From: Chloroflexota bacterium
Lineage (GTDB): Bacteria > Chloroflexota > Dehalococcoidia > Tepidiformales > Tepidiformaceae
DNA: 64,000 nt
Reading direction: 5' to 3'
Assembly (NCBI GenBank): GCA_026702615.1
Contig: JAPPBY010000033.1
Location: forward strand, 186,001 to 250,000
Shown: in pieces, positions 41,730-50,751 of the stretch
How positions within the stretch are numbered: position 1 is the stretch's first letter
How the letters are laid out: every line of letters starts with the position of its first letter
Notes under the pieces: model-generated
What the model saw: only the letters and a program-made list of their open reading frames with translations
Database searches by the model: none
Told to the model about the DNA's origin: nothing
Position numbers and translations under genes: made by a program

Positions 41730-42656
41730 TCAGGCGAAGGCGCTGAGGACCTCGTCGTTGAGGCGCTGGTAGAGGCGGGGGTTGTTGGGCATGCGGGCGA
41801 AGATGGCCTCCTCGACTCCCACCTCCTCGTAGCGCCGGAGCACCTCGACGATGCGCTCGGCCGGGCCGATGGCGAGGTCGCGCTCGCGCTCCTCGGGCGT
41901 GAGGTGGCCGCCGTAACGCTCGCGCCACATCGCGGCCTTCTCGGGGTCGTCCTGGAGGACGCAGGTGAGCTGGATGCTCTTCTTGATCTCGGCAGGGTCG
42001 CGGCCGATGTCAGCGCAGTGCTGCTCCAACACCTCGATCTTGCGGCGGACGAATTCGGGCGGGCCGTCGACGTTCATGATGTCGCCGTAGCGGGCGCAGG
42101 TGCGGAGGGTGCGCTTCTCGCCGCCGCCGCCAACCATGATGGGGGCGTGCGGCTGCTGGATGCACTTGGGCTCGAAGGGGGTGTCGTCGAGGGAGTAGTA
42201 CTCCCCCTCGAAGGTGACGGGGCCCTCGGTGTCGAACAGGAGGCGGATGACCTGAACGGCCTCCTCGAGGCGGTCGAGGCGCTCCTTGAGGGAGGGGAAC
42301 TGCCAGCCGAAGGCGGTGTGCTCACGCTCGAACCAGGCGGCGCCGATGCCGACGTTCATGCGGCCGCCGCTCATGTCGTCCATGGTCGCGATCATCTTCG
42401 CGACGAGGGCGGGGTTGCGGTACGTGTTGCCGGTGACGAGCGTGCCGAGACGGACGCGCTCGGTGGTGGCGGCGAGGCCCGCGAGGAGGGCGTAGGCCTC
42501 GAAGGTGGGGATCTCGTTGCCGAGGTTGGGGACGGGCGGGAAGAAGTGGTCGTAGACCCAGAGGCTGGACCAGCGGCCCGCATCGACGGTGCGGGCGACG
42601 GCGGTAATGTCCTGCCAGCTGGTTGAGTTGTTGTGGAGCTGGGCGCCGATCTGCAT
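41730..42656 (-). CDS. Luciferase-like monooxygenase (LLM class, probably F420-dependent)
   Basis: A 308-residue TIM-barrel flavin/F420 enzyme. The N-terminal strand IGAQLHNNSTSWQDI, SLWVYDHFFP, RVRLGTLVTGNTYRNPALVA, and DDMSGGRMNVGIGAAWFERE are standard for the LLM superfamily. The form with the GIGAAW loop is frequent among F420-dependent oxidoreductases. It has AGGAGA upstream and heads the minus-strand run P450, Rieske, small Cys protein. Its substrate is unknown. Confidence 0.9.
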   Translation of the reverse strand: MQIGAQLHNNSTSWQDITAVARTVDAGRWSSLWVYDHFFPPVPNLGNEIPTFEAYALLAGLAATTERVRLGTLVTGNTYRNPALVAKMIATMDDMSGGRMNVGIGAAWFEREHTAFGWQFPSLKERLDRLEEAVQVIRLLFDTEGPVTFEGEYYSLDDTPFEPKCIQQPHAPIMVGGGGEKRTLRTCARYGDIMNVDGPPEFVRRKIEVLEQHCADIGRDPAEIKKSIQLTCVLQDDPEKAAMWRERYGGHLTPEERERDLAIGPAERIVEVLRRYEEVGVEEAIFARMPNNPRLYQRLNDEVLSAFA

Positions 42657-42767
42657 ATCGCTCTCCTGTGGAGTGGGGCGAGTCTACAGCGGGTCCGAGG
42701 GGCGTATGCTCGCGGCCATCACGAGGCGGGCCAGGGCGCTCCGCGGTCCGCCGCAAGGAGGATCGCC

Positions 42768-43481
42768 ATGGGCGTCTCCCACACCGTTTTCATGAGCTTC
42801 AAGGAAGGGGCCGACGAGGCCCTCATCCAGGAGTTCTGGGACAAGCTCGACGAGTTTCCGTCGAAGAAGCCGGGCCTGCGCCGCTGGATCTCGGGGAAGC
42901 CGGGGAACTACTACCCGATCTCGAGCGAAGACTACGACCTCGCCTTCTCGGTGGAGGTGGATTCGCCGGCGGCGATGGTCGACTACGCAAAGCACCCGTT
43001 CCACATGGACGCGGCGGCGTTGATGGGGCCGATCATCGAGGACGTGCTGGTGGTGGACTTCGAGTTCACGGCCGTGCAGCAGAGCGCCGTGGCCTACAAG
43101 GCGCCGCGCGAGGGCGACGACAACGTCGCGATTGCGCACGTGACCTGCCTGGCCTTCAAGGACGACGCGAGCGAGGAGGACATTGAGGAATTCACGCTCG
43201 CGCTCGATCGCTTCCCGCGGCAGAAGCCGTTCATCCGGCGCTGGATCCTGGGGAAGCCGGGGCCGTACTACGGCTCGGCGACGGATCGGTTCGACCTGGT
43301 CTTCATCGCGGAGGTCGATTCGATCGAGGCGATGGAGGAGTACGCCGCGCATCCGTACCACACCGAGGTGGTCGGCCCGATGCTGGGGCCGATCATGAAA
43401 GACGTGCTGGTGGTCGATTACGCCTACTCGCGGGTGATCGAGAGCGCCGTCGACTACGCCCAGATCATCCCCTACCGGTAG
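42768..43481 (+). CDS. Two-domain Dabb/EthD-like ferredoxin-fold protein
   Basis: A 237-residue protein made of two copies of a roughly 105-residue alpha-beta barrel domain (stress-responsive A/B barrel type). The repeats match closely: GLRRWISGKPGNYY against FIRRWILGKPGPYY, and MVDYAKHPFHMDAAALMGPI against MEEYAAHPYHTEVVGPMLGP. Each also has a VTCLAFK/HTVFMSFK first strand and a late DVLVVD strand. Single-domain relatives dimerise, so the fusion probably forms an internal dimer. The ATG follows AAGGAGG. It is divergent from the luciferase-like gene. The function is unknown; relatives assist degradation of cyclic or aromatic compounds. Confidence 0.87.
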   Translation: MGVSHTVFMSFKEGADEALIQEFWDKLDEFPSKKPGLRRWISGKPGNYYPISSEDYDLAFSVEVDSPAAMVDYAKHPFHMDAAALMGPIIEDVLVVDFEFTAVQQSAVAYKAPREGDDNVAIAHVTCLAFKDDASEEDIEEFTLALDRFPRQKPFIRRWILGKPGPYYGSATDRFDLVFIAEVDSIEAMEEYAAHPYHTEVVGPMLGPIMKDVLVVDYAYSRVIESAVDYAQIIPYR

Positions 43482-43490
43482 CGGTCCGGC

Positions 43491-44753
43491 TCAGGGGTAG
43501 CGGTACTCGCGGAGGGGGCGCCAGAGCCTCCAGATGAGGAGCGTGGCGCCGAACGCGAGGAAGGCGCCGAGCATCATGGTGGCTCGCTCGCCGATCCAGG
43601 CGGACCAGAGGCCCACCCAGAGCGTGCCGATGTTATTCGCGGTTACGGCCGCGAGCACGAGGAAGGCGGAGGCGCGCCCGCGCATGTCGTCGGGTGTCGT
43701 GAGCTGCACGGTCGTCTGGCGGACGGCAACGGTGACGGCATCGGCGAGGCCGAGGAGGGCGATGGTGATGGCGCCTGCCCAGAGGGCGGTCACGTTCGAG
43801 AAGAGGAGGAGGACGACGGCGTAGCCCAGGGAGGCGTAAATCACCAGCATCCCCTTGGAGCGGTAGCCCGCGAAGAAGAGCGCGCCAAAGGAGCCGGCTA
43901 CCGCCCCGGCGCTGTTGGCGGAGCCGAGCACGCCGACGGCCCCGGCGCCGCCCTTGAAGAGGCCCTTCGCGATGACCGGGAGTATCTCGCGGTAGAAGGA
44001 GACGACGGTGATGCCGATATCGAGGAGGAAGAGGCCGGGAAGGATGGGGTGGCGGATGACGAAGAGGAAGCCCTCCCAGACGCGGCGCACGGTCGAGCCC
44101 TGGGCGACCTGCTCGACCTGGCCGCGGGCGCGGATGAGGAGGGGCAGGAGGGCGGCGGGGGCGGTGGTGCCCGCGGCGACGAAGAAAGCGGCGGTGAGCC
44201 CGACGCCCTCGGCGACGCCAGCGAAGAGAAGCGGCGCGAGGATGGAGCCGGCATTCATGGTGGCGGTCTCGCCGGTGATCGCGAGCATGAGGTGGCGTCG
44301 GGGGACGACGGTGGGGGTGAGGGCGGCGGCGGCGGGCTGCGAGATGACCTGGGTCGCGGCGGTGATGCCGATGGCGATGTACACCTGCCAGACGGTGAGC
44401 GTCCCGGAGGCGGCGAGGAACCCCAGCGCCAGCAGCACGCCGAATGTGACGGCGTGGGCAGCCGCCACGAGGTGCTTGCGGTTCATGTAGTCGGCGAGGG
44501 CGCCTCCCCAGAGGAGGGCGGGGATCTGGACAACGAGCTGGACGGCGCCGATGAGGCCGAGCTGGGCCGGGGAACCGGTCGTCTCGAAGAGCCACTGGGC
44601 GGTGACGAGGATGCGCATCCAGCGGGAGACGACCGTGGCAAGGCCGGCCGCCCAGAGGTAGCGGTAGTCGCGGAAGGTGAAGGCCGCCCAGGGCCGCAGG
44701 CTCTGCGGCCCTTCGTCCTCGATCTCGACCTGGTCGGTGGGCGGCTGCGTCAG
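43491..44753 (-). CDS. MFS transporter (EntS/MFS_3-like) with CTG start
   Basis: A 421-residue, 12-helix major facilitator. The N-terminal motif FRDYRYLWAAGLATVVSRWM and GGALADYMNRKHLVA in loop 2-3 are typical of MFS_3 exporters. No ATG, GTG or TTG exists between the in-frame TGA at 44757-44759 and Met46, which lies inside the first helix. The true start is therefore probably CTG at 44753 (GGGGAG nine bases upstream) or CTG further in. It likely exports small hydrophobic compounds. It is convergent with the Dabb-like gene. Confidence 0.85.
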   Translation of the reverse strand: MTQPPTDQVEIEDEGPQSLRPWAAFTFRDYRYLWAAGLATVVSRWMRILVTAQWLFETTGSPAQLGLIGAVQLVVQIPALLWGGALADYMNRKHLVAAAHAVTFGVLLALGFLAASGTLTVWQVYIAIGITAATQVISQPAAAALTPTVVPRRHLMLAITGETATMNAGSILAPLLFAGVAEGVGLTAAFFVAAGTTAPAALLPLLIRARGQVEQVAQGSTVRRVWEGFLFVIRHPILPGLFLLDIGITVVSFYREILPVIAKGLFKGGAGAVGVLGSANSAGAVAGSFGALFFAGYRSKGMLVIYASLGYAVVLLLFSNVTALWAGAITIALLGLADAVTVAVRQTTVQLTTPDDMRGRASAFLVLAAVTANNIGTLWVGLWSAWIGERATMMLGAFLAFGATLLIWRLWRPLREYRYP

Positions 44754-44797
44754 GCTTCAGAACTCCCCGGGACCGCCGCGCTGACCGCCCCGTGTAG

Positions 44798-45976
44798 TCA
44801 AGGCTGCCCGGCTTCCCCTGCGGGCTCCAAGGCCTTTAGGCCGGTGAGCACCCGCCTGAGTCTCGCGATCAGCGTGTCAACGTGCCGAGCGGCATCATCG
44901 GGTTCGGCATACGAGGCGACAACGCCCTTGCTGGACGCGTCATGTGTGTACGAGTCATTTTCGAACTCCCTTGCGTACTGCTGAAGCAAGTCACGCAACC
45001 CCGCCGGTGGCGGTGGGTCGTAGTCGAAGATGGCCGCGCCGAAGGAGAAGTGTCTGGTCTTCATCCAGCCGCTCGTCACGGAAGGCGGATACAGCCAAGC
45101 CACGGTGACCGGCTGCGGCCAGACCGAACACTTCATGCGGATACTGAATCCCCGTGATCCCGGCTCGAACGTGGCGCCAGCATCGCGAGCATGCTTGATG
45201 AGCTGTTGGACAGCCTCTCGGACCGAGCCATCAGGAAACCGAGCGACGATCTCATCCATCGTCAGAATGCCGCCTGCGCCTCCCGACGAGGCACCCGGTT
45301 TCGCCGAACGACCAATGACCCTCGGGACGAATGTTTCGCGACGCCCACCCATGTAGCGCTTGACTTCGACTGCAAGCACATCAACGTCGCGCATCTGCTC
45401 GTTCAAGAATTCGACTACGCGGGTGAGCGAGTCAGGGATTTCGTCCGACACGATGAGGAGACGAAGGTTCGAAGCGCGGAGGTTCGTGCCTACTTCCTGC
45501 CAAAACTCGTCGGCCGTCGGTCCCAGGTCGTCGGCGTCCGAGGCGTCGCTAGCATCCAGTAGCCCACGGAGTTCGTTCTCCCAGCCATCGCGTGCCTCGA
45601 AGGTGCGACGCAGATCGTCAATGTCCCAGCTGCGGCGAGCATGGGCAGCGTACTCAAGCAACTGACCGACCACCGCCCGCCTAACCTCGGGGTTCTTGCG
45701 CCGTTTCACCTCAACCAGGGTGGGACGAGCGTCCTGGTCGATCAGTAGGTGGTCCACCGCCCAGCGGTTGCCGACCCCTAACTCCTCAGCAATGCCTTGT
45801 TCACGAGTAATCAGGATCCAGCGGAGGGGGTTCTCGGGGCGAATCTGACCACCACTCACAAGGTCCGGATGTTCCGCGATTAGCTTCTGAAGCACATCCT
45901 CCTGCTCATCGTCGAAGGACTTGGCCATCAACACCTCCATTTTCCCGTCCGTGCGGACGTAGATGCGGTCGCTCAC
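44798..45976 (-). CDS. PD-(D/E)XK nuclease-fold protein
   Basis: A 392-residue protein. The N-terminal half contains a PD-(D/E)XK core: Asp75 in WAVDHLLID, Glu89-Val-Lys91 in TLVEVKRRK, and Gln105 in VGQLLEYA. The C-terminal half, with an FDYDPPPPAGLRDLLQQY motif, is not recognised. It looks like a stand-alone restriction- or defence-type endonuclease with no methylase nearby. Its base composition is less GC-rich than its neighbours, suggesting acquisition. The GTG start overlaps the stop of the upstream small gene (GTGA). Confidence 0.8.
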   Translation of the reverse strand: MSDRIYVRTDGKMEVLMAKSFDDEQEDVLQKLIAEHPDLVSGGQIRPENPLRWILITREQGIAEELGVGNRWAVDHLLIDQDARPTLVEVKRRKNPEVRRAVVGQLLEYAAHARRSWDIDDLRRTFEARDGWENELRGLLDASDASDADDLGPTADEFWQEVGTNLRASNLRLLIVSDEIPDSLTRVVEFLNEQMRDVDVLAVEVKRYMGGRRETFVPRVIGRSAKPGASSGGAGGILTMDEIVARFPDGSVREAVQQLIKHARDAGATFEPGSRGFSIRMKCSVWPQPVTVAWLYPPSVTSGWMKTRHFSFGAAIFDYDPPPPAGLRDLLQQYAREFENDSYTHDASSKGVVASYAEPDDAARHVDTLIARLRRVLTGLKALEPAGEAGQP

Positions 45977-46242
45977 GCTGGGCCGGTCTCGACTTCGGCG
46001 CCCTCATCGAGGAGGCGGAGGATGGTGGTGGCGAGCTCGCGCGCGTCCTCGGGCGTGAGCTCGACGGCGACGCGGGCGCCAGTGCCGAGCTCCTCGTTCA
46101 CGAAGTCGAGGTTGAGGGCGTGCTCGCGCTGGAGGTGGAAGGGGTGGTCGAAAGAGACGTAGGTCTGGGCGATGGGGAACCAGCGGTCGCGCGACTTGCC
46201 GCTACCGGCGATCTGGACCTTCTCGGCGATCATGGTGCACAT
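45973..46242 (-). CDS. Conserved hypothetical protein, 89 residues (DUF6295-like)
   Basis: A small soluble protein beginning MCTMIAEKVQIAGSGKSRD, followed by YVSFDHPFHLQREHALNLDF and ending with an acidic helix (PEDARELATTILRLLDEG). It recalls DUF6295; this is from memory of the family pattern. It overlaps the nuclease-fold gene by four bases and is preceded by GGGAGGG. It lies 12 bases downstream of the dienelactone hydrolase gene, so it may belong functionally to either. No function known. Confidence 0.75.
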   Translation of the reverse strand: MCTMIAEKVQIAGSGKSRDRWFPIAQTYVSFDHPFHLQREHALNLDFVNEELGTGARVAVELTPEDARELATTILRLLDEGAEVETGPA

Positions 46243-46254
46243 GGCGTTCCCTCC

Positions 46255-47016
46255 CTAGCCCAGTTTCCGCTCGAGGAAGTCCCAGATCTTCTCCCAACCG
46301 TCGACGGCGGCCTCGGCGGCGTAGGCCTGGGGGTAGTGGTAGTAGAAGAACCCGTGCCCGGCGTTCGGGTACATGTGGAACTCGTAATCCTTTCCCTCGC
46401 GCTGAAGGGCGGCCTCGTGCTCGGCGACCTGATCGGGCGTGGGGCTGAAGTCGTTCTCCCCGAACAGGCCGAGGAGCGGGGCGGCCAGGTCCGCGGTGTA
46501 GTCGATGGGGGCGACGGGCTGTCGCTCGGAGAGGTTCTCCGGGGGCATGACCACGTTCCCGCCCCAGCAGTCGACGACGGCGTCGACGCCCTCGCTCGAG
46601 CGGCAGCCGACGAGGAAGGAGTGGCGTCCGCCGGAGCAGGTGCCCATGACGCCGACCTTGCCCGTCACGTAGGGGAGGGAACGGAGGTAGGCGATACAGC
46701 CGTCGGCATCGCCGACGACGCGGTCGTCGGGGGCGCCGCCCTCGGCGCGGACCTTGGCGGCAACATCCTCGGGTTCTCCGTGGCCGTCGCGGTAGTAGAG
46801 GTCGGGGCAGATGGTGACGTAGCCGTGGTGGGCGTAACGGCGGGCGGTCTCCCGGTACCACTCGTCCCAGCCGGGAATGTGGTGGAGGAGGAGCATCGCG
46901 GGGAAGGGGCCCTCACCGAGGGGGCGGGCGAAGTAGGCGTAAATGGAGTCGCCGCCATCGCCCTGAACGGTGATGGTCTCGGCGATCAGGCCTTCGTAGG
47001 CGCGGGTGTCGGTCAT
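46255..47016 (-). CDS. Dienelactone hydrolase family protein
   Basis: A 253-residue alpha/beta hydrolase. The nucleophile is Cys127 in MGTCSGG, as in true dienelactone hydrolases rather than Ser esterases. The acid is the Asp of FGENDFSP, and the His is in NAGHGFFYY. PAMLLLHHIPGWDEWYRETA forms the oxyanion region. It would open lactone intermediates formed after ring cleavage, or act on related esters. It begins a minus-strand run with the DUF6295-like and nuclease-like genes. Confidence 0.92.
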   Translation of the reverse strand: MTDTRAYEGLIAETITVQGDGGDSIYAYFARPLGEGPFPAMLLLHHIPGWDEWYRETARRYAHHGYVTICPDLYYRDGHGEPEDVAAKVRAEGGAPDDRVVGDADGCIAYLRSLPYVTGKVGVMGTCSGGRHSFLVGCRSSEGVDAVVDCWGGNVVMPPENLSERQPVAPIDYTADLAAPLLGLFGENDFSPTPDQVAEHEAALQREGKDYEFHMYPNAGHGFFYYHYPQAYAAEAAVDGWEKIWDFLERKLG

Positions 47017-47126
47017 GGGGAGCCTCCTGCAGTGGTGGGGCGAATCCTACGGCGCGGCGAGCCGCGTGGGGAGCGCGCGGCGGCGTCCGTTTCGGGTAGG
47101 CTGCGCGAGCCAGCGAGGAGGACGAC

Positions 47127-47561
47127 ATGGGAGCACCGACGGTTGAGGACTACACCGCCCTGCGACAGGTGGCGGAGCGCTACGTGGATGCGGTCAACCG
47201 CTTCGACCCGGAGGCCTGGGGCTCGACCTGGGCGCCGGACGGGCAGTGGATCACGAGCACCACGCGCACGGGCCGCGAGGAGGTCGTGGCCGACTGGACG
47301 CGGATCATGGCGAGCATCCCGAACGTCTACATGCACGTGTACTCGGGCGTCATCGACGACGTGACGGGCGACACGGCCACGGGTCGCTGGTATATGGGCG
47401 AGTTCCTGAACCGCGAGGCGGGCCGCACGATGAACTCGCTCTGCTACTTCGATACGTACACGCGCATCGACGGGCAGTGGTACATCCAGACGCGGCGCCT
47501 GGAGGCGCTGTACCGCGGCCCGGCGGACCTGAGCGGAGACTGGGGCAAGCTCTCGATGTGA
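47127..47561 (+). CDS. SnoaL-like NTF2-fold protein
   Basis: A 144-residue NTF2-like protein. Blocks: LRQVAERYVDAVNRFDPEAW, WAPDGQWITSTTRTGREEV, then GRWYMGEFLNREAGR and a C-terminal WYIQTRRLEALYRGP. This form resembles SnoaL-like_4-type enzymes, which include hydratases and dehydratases of cyclic compounds. The ATG follows GAGGAGG. It is divergent from the dienelactone hydrolase gene. Confidence 0.87.
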   Translation: MGAPTVEDYTALRQVAERYVDAVNRFDPEAWGSTWAPDGQWITSTTRTGREEVVADWTRIMASIPNVYMHVYSGVIDDVTGDTATGRWYMGEFLNREAGRTMNSLCYFDTYTRIDGQWYIQTRRLEALYRGPADLSGDWGKLSM

Positions 47562-47600
47562 CCGGGCCGGGCGGCCCTTGGCTCGCCTAGAATCGATCCC

Positions 47601-49415
47601 ATGGCCGAAGGGGAGCAACCCAGGGATCTCCGCCCGACGGAGGGCGCGGACGCGACCTCGCGGCTGCTCGAGGAGTTGCTGGCAGAGGGGAAGCCGGTCG
47701 CGGAGATTGCGGTGCGGCTCGGCATCAGCGTTCCCGATGCACACGCGCGCATCAGGGGTGTCCCGCCGGGCCGGGACATGGAGGCGGGAGGGCTGCCGCC
47801 CCTGCCACCGAGCCTTGCGCAGCAGGGTCAGCCCGGGGGCGGCGAGGGACGCACCCCTCTCGCTTCGGGAGGGGGTGGTGGAGGGCCGGAGCCGAGACGG
47901 CCGAGCGCCCCGGAGCCGGGACGGGGCCTCTCGCGGCGGGCGTTCCTGGGTCTGGCGGCGGCAGGGATCGCGGGGCTGGCCACGGGAGGAACGTTCCTGG
48001 CGATGCGCGGGGGCGAGGAAGAGGACGACATCGTGCGTCCACCGCGACCCATCCCGGTTCCGCCCACGCTCACGCCCGTGCCGCCAGCGCTCGCGGCGCT
48101 GCAGCCGGCGACGGGCATCTTCAAGGAGCTGACCCTTGAGCCGGGGCAGCCGCTGACCGAGGACCACGGCATCTTCTTCCTGCGGACGCGGGGCGAAGGG
48201 GCGGGGAGCGTGACGGGCTGGCAGGTCGCCGAGCCGGGCGGCGACCCGCCCGTCTACAAGGCGGGCGCGGGCAGGCGGTTCATTGCAACGACGAACGCGC
48301 TCCACGAGCGGACAACGGGGCGATCGTGGACGTGGCCGGAGGATCGCCTGCGGCTGCTCGGCTTCTCCGATTACGGAGCGCTCTTCGAGGTAGTGGAAGA
48401 GGAGCTGGGGCCGCACCTGATCAAGCGGGCGCGGTACGTGCTCACGAACGGACGGCTGGAGGAACGGGCGGAGTTCGAGCTGACGGGGACGCTCCTTCCC
48501 TCCATTCCACCGTTCTTCGACCCCATCGGGCGGCGAGTGTTCCTGGCGCTCCAGCAGCCACAGGAGTACCCCTCGCTGTTCATGCTGGACGGGGCCACGG
48601 GATGGGTAACAAGCGTGTTCTCGCCCCAGCGGCAGTCGACCCTCCAGCGGATCCTGTTCCACGCGACAACGCCGGCGAGCGATGGGGAGTCGTTCCTGCT
48701 GCCGTTTTCCTACTGGCCCACCCGGCCTCCGCTCACGCTGGGGTACGGGATTTTCGCGACCTTTGTGGCGCGTCTCGGCTGGGCGGGCGATCATCAGGGG
48801 ATGACACGCGTGCGGGTGGACCGCGCGTTTGTCTCCCCGGACGGGTCGCTGGCAGCAGGTGAACGCGTCCTGGCGGTCCCAGGGACCGATCCACCCCTGT
48901 TCGAGGAGACGAGTACGGTGCTGGTAATCGACGGAACGACGGGGCGGAACCTTTTCCGTGTCCGGTCGGCCAGACTCAACTACGGCGACGAGCTCGGCGG
49001 CGCCCGCTGGCTCGCCGACTCATCGGGGCTGGTGATGCAGACGAAGATTGGGGGAAGGGTGGGGTACAGCTTCGTGAGCAGGGACGGATCGCGGCTGGAG
49101 CCGCTTCCCGATCCGCCGGGGCCTTCCGGCGAGTGGTTCCAGCACCCAGACATGCGGGGCGCCGCGCCATCGCCTGACGATCCGTCGCTGATCGCGTTCG
49201 GGCGGACGGATGTCTACGACCGCGCATCCGGCCGCTGGATGGGCATGAACCCAACGGGGGCGGCTCCGGCGCACGTTGGGCCGTGGAGCGGCGACGGGAG
49301 CAACGAAGTGGTGCTGGCCCTTCCGCACCAGCCCCACCGCATGCTCCCCTTGCTGGCGGACCTTGACGAGACCCGCATCGAGCACAACCTTCCCACGGAA
49401 GGTGACGATGCGTAA
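47601..49415 (+). CDS. HTH-like cytoplasmic head with internal Tat-type anchor and large exported domain
   Basis: A 604-residue protein in three parts. Residues 20-55 look like a helix-turn-helix (RLLEELLAEGKPVAEIAVRL, GISVPDAHARIRG). After a Gly/Pro-rich linker, residues 112-137 carry a twin-arginine motif and hydrophobic segment (LSRRAFLGLAAAGIAGLATG). The rest, after a Pro-rich spacer, is beta-rich with propeller-like strands (GSLAAGERVLAVPG, SSGLVMQTKIGG) and no enzyme motif. This topology would couple DNA or protein binding inside to an external sensor. It is the first gene of a five-gene block, overlapping the next gene by eight bases. Confidence 0.75.
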   Translation: MAEGEQPRDLRPTEGADATSRLLEELLAEGKPVAEIAVRLGISVPDAHARIRGVPPGRDMEAGGLPPLPPSLAQQGQPGGGEGRTPLASGGGGGGPEPRRPSAPEPGRGLSRRAFLGLAAAGIAGLATGGTFLAMRGGEEEDDIVRPPRPIPVPPTLTPVPPALAALQPATGIFKELTLEPGQPLTEDHGIFFLRTRGEGAGSVTGWQVAEPGGDPPVYKAGAGRRFIATTNALHERTTGRSWTWPEDRLRLLGFSDYGALFEVVEEELGPHLIKRARYVLTNGRLEERAEFELTGTLLPSIPPFFDPIGRRVFLALQQPQEYPSLFMLDGATGWVTSVFSPQRQSTLQRILFHATTPASDGESFLLPFSYWPTRPPLTLGYGIFATFVARLGWAGDHQGMTRVRVDRAFVSPDGSLAAGERVLAVPGTDPPLFEETSTVLVIDGTTGRNLFRVRSARLNYGDELGGARWLADSSGLVMQTKIGGRVGYSFVSRDGSRLEPLPDPPGPSGEWFQHPDMRGAAPSPDDPSLIAFGRTDVYDRASGRWMGMNPTGAAPAHVGPWSGDGSNEVVLALPHQPHRMLPLLADLDETRIEHNLPTEGDDA

Positions 49416-50073
49416 CGACCAACCGACCGGCCCCCACCGCGCGTGGAGCTGGTTGAAGCGGCGGCTGCCCTTCCTGCTGGTGACCGTAAGCCCGCTGGCG
49501 ACGGTACCGCTTGCCGCCCTGCTGCTGTTTACGGCGGGGGGCGAGCACAGCGCGGAGGTGCTGGGCCTGCCGGAGAACGACCTCTGCAAGTTCGACGGGT
49601 TCATCGCCCAGAAGTGCTACTACTACTTCGACTTCTGGCGGACCGGGCTGCTGCTGGCGGTGCCGGGCGCTCTGAACCTGCTGGTCCTGCTCTGGTTCCT
49701 CAACCGCAACGGCTACGTGCGGGTAGCCGCGGTGGTAGCGCTCACGCTCGGGCTGGTGCGGACGCTCATCGTGCCGTTGGCGACCGTCGCCATCTCCCAG
49801 ATCGCCGTCGTGAACGACGGCGGGCTGTTCCTGCGGGTCGAGGTCGGAGCGACGGGCGTCGTGACCGACATCACCTCGCCCACGGAGGGGACGGCGATCC
49901 GGAGGATCCTCGTGGCGGCCTGGGTCGGCGGCGCCATCTTCTGGGGGATCACGGTGTTGGTGTGGCGGGCGTACGAGCCGCTGATGGCGCGCTTCTGGCG
50001 CAACCTCGACCCGCCGGGAGGACCGCGCCTCGACGCACCGAAGCGCTGGACCGGCTTCCTGACGCGGCGCTAG
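49408..50073 (+). CDS. Four-helix membrane protein, tandem family member 1
   Basis: A 221-residue membrane protein with four hydrophobic helices at about 21-43, 77-95, 100-128 and 170-193. Family motifs are CYYYFDFWRTG before helix 2, LNLLVLLWFLNRNGYVRVAA between helices 2 and 3, and a C-terminal FWRNLDPP then KRWTGFLTRR. It is one of four tandem paralogues (49408-52213). The ATG, with GGAAGGT upstream, overlaps the preceding gene. The function is unknown. Confidence 0.8.
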   Translation: MRNDQPTGPHRAWSWLKRRLPFLLVTVSPLATVPLAALLLFTAGGEHSAEVLGLPENDLCKFDGFIAQKCYYYFDFWRTGLLLAVPGALNLLVLLWFLNRNGYVRVAAVVALTLGLVRTLIVPLATVAISQIAVVNDGGLFLRVEVGATGVVTDITSPTEGTAIRRILVAAWVGGAIFWGITVLVWRAYEPLMARFWRNLDPPGGPRLDAPKRWTGFLTRR

Positions 50074-50091
50074 CGGGCTCCGGGCGAGCAC

Positions 50092-50745
50092 GTGGTGGAC
50101 GGTGCAGCGGTGATCGGGAGCCTCCGGAGCCGGCTAGGGACGCGATCTCCGTTCGAGTGGCTCCAGGTAGCGCCGGCGGTGACCCTGCCGCTGAGCGCCC
50201 TGTTGATCTTTACCGTCGGCGGCACCCTCGATGCGCAGGCGCTGGGACTGGTCGAGGTGGAGTGGACGCGGGAAAACCGCCAGCTCGACCGGACGCACTA
50301 CTTCTACTACGACTTCTGGGTCACCTGGGCGGTGCTGACCGTGCCGGGGGTGGTGAACCTGCCCGTCGCCTGGTGGTTGCGCCACGAGCTGACCTACGTG
50401 CGGATCGCGGCAGTGCTCGCACTAACGCTCGCCCTGCTGCGCACGTTCGTCGTGCCGGTGGCCTCCGTCCTCTGGCTGACGGGCGATCTGATGCGCGAGG
50501 ACGGACTCATCCTCCGCATCCCCATCGGGGAGGCGGGCGCATCCTCGGCCCCCTCGCCGTCGTTCGCGACGCTGAGCATCCTGATGACGGCGTGGATGGG
50601 CGGACTGGGGATGTGGGTGCTCACACTCGTGATCTGGCAGGGGTACGAGCCACTCATGTCGCGCTTCGTCCCACATCTCGCGCCGCCCCGCGAACGCTCC
50701 CAGGGGGAACCGGGGCGCTGGGGCGGCTTCTTCCAGAGGCGGTAG
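50092..50745 (+). CDS. Four-helix membrane protein, tandem family member 2
   Basis: A 217-residue paralogue with the same layout: FEWLQVAPAVTLPLSALLIF (helix 1), HYFYYDFWVTWAVL before helix 2, WLRHELTYVRIAAVLALTLA, and a C-terminal LMSRFVPHLAPP then RWGGFFQRR. GTG start 18 bases after the previous stop. It is more diverged in the 2-3 loop (RHEL instead of NRNG). The function is unknown. Confidence 0.8.
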   Translation: MVDGAAVIGSLRSRLGTRSPFEWLQVAPAVTLPLSALLIFTVGGTLDAQALGLVEVEWTRENRQLDRTHYFYYDFWVTWAVLTVPGVVNLPVAWWLRHELTYVRIAAVLALTLALLRTFVVPVASVLWLTGDLMREDGLILRIPIGEAGASSAPSPSFATLSILMTAWMGGLGMWVLTLVIWQGYEPLMSRFVPHLAPPRERSQGEPGRWGGFFQRR

Positions 50746-50751
50746 GGGACT

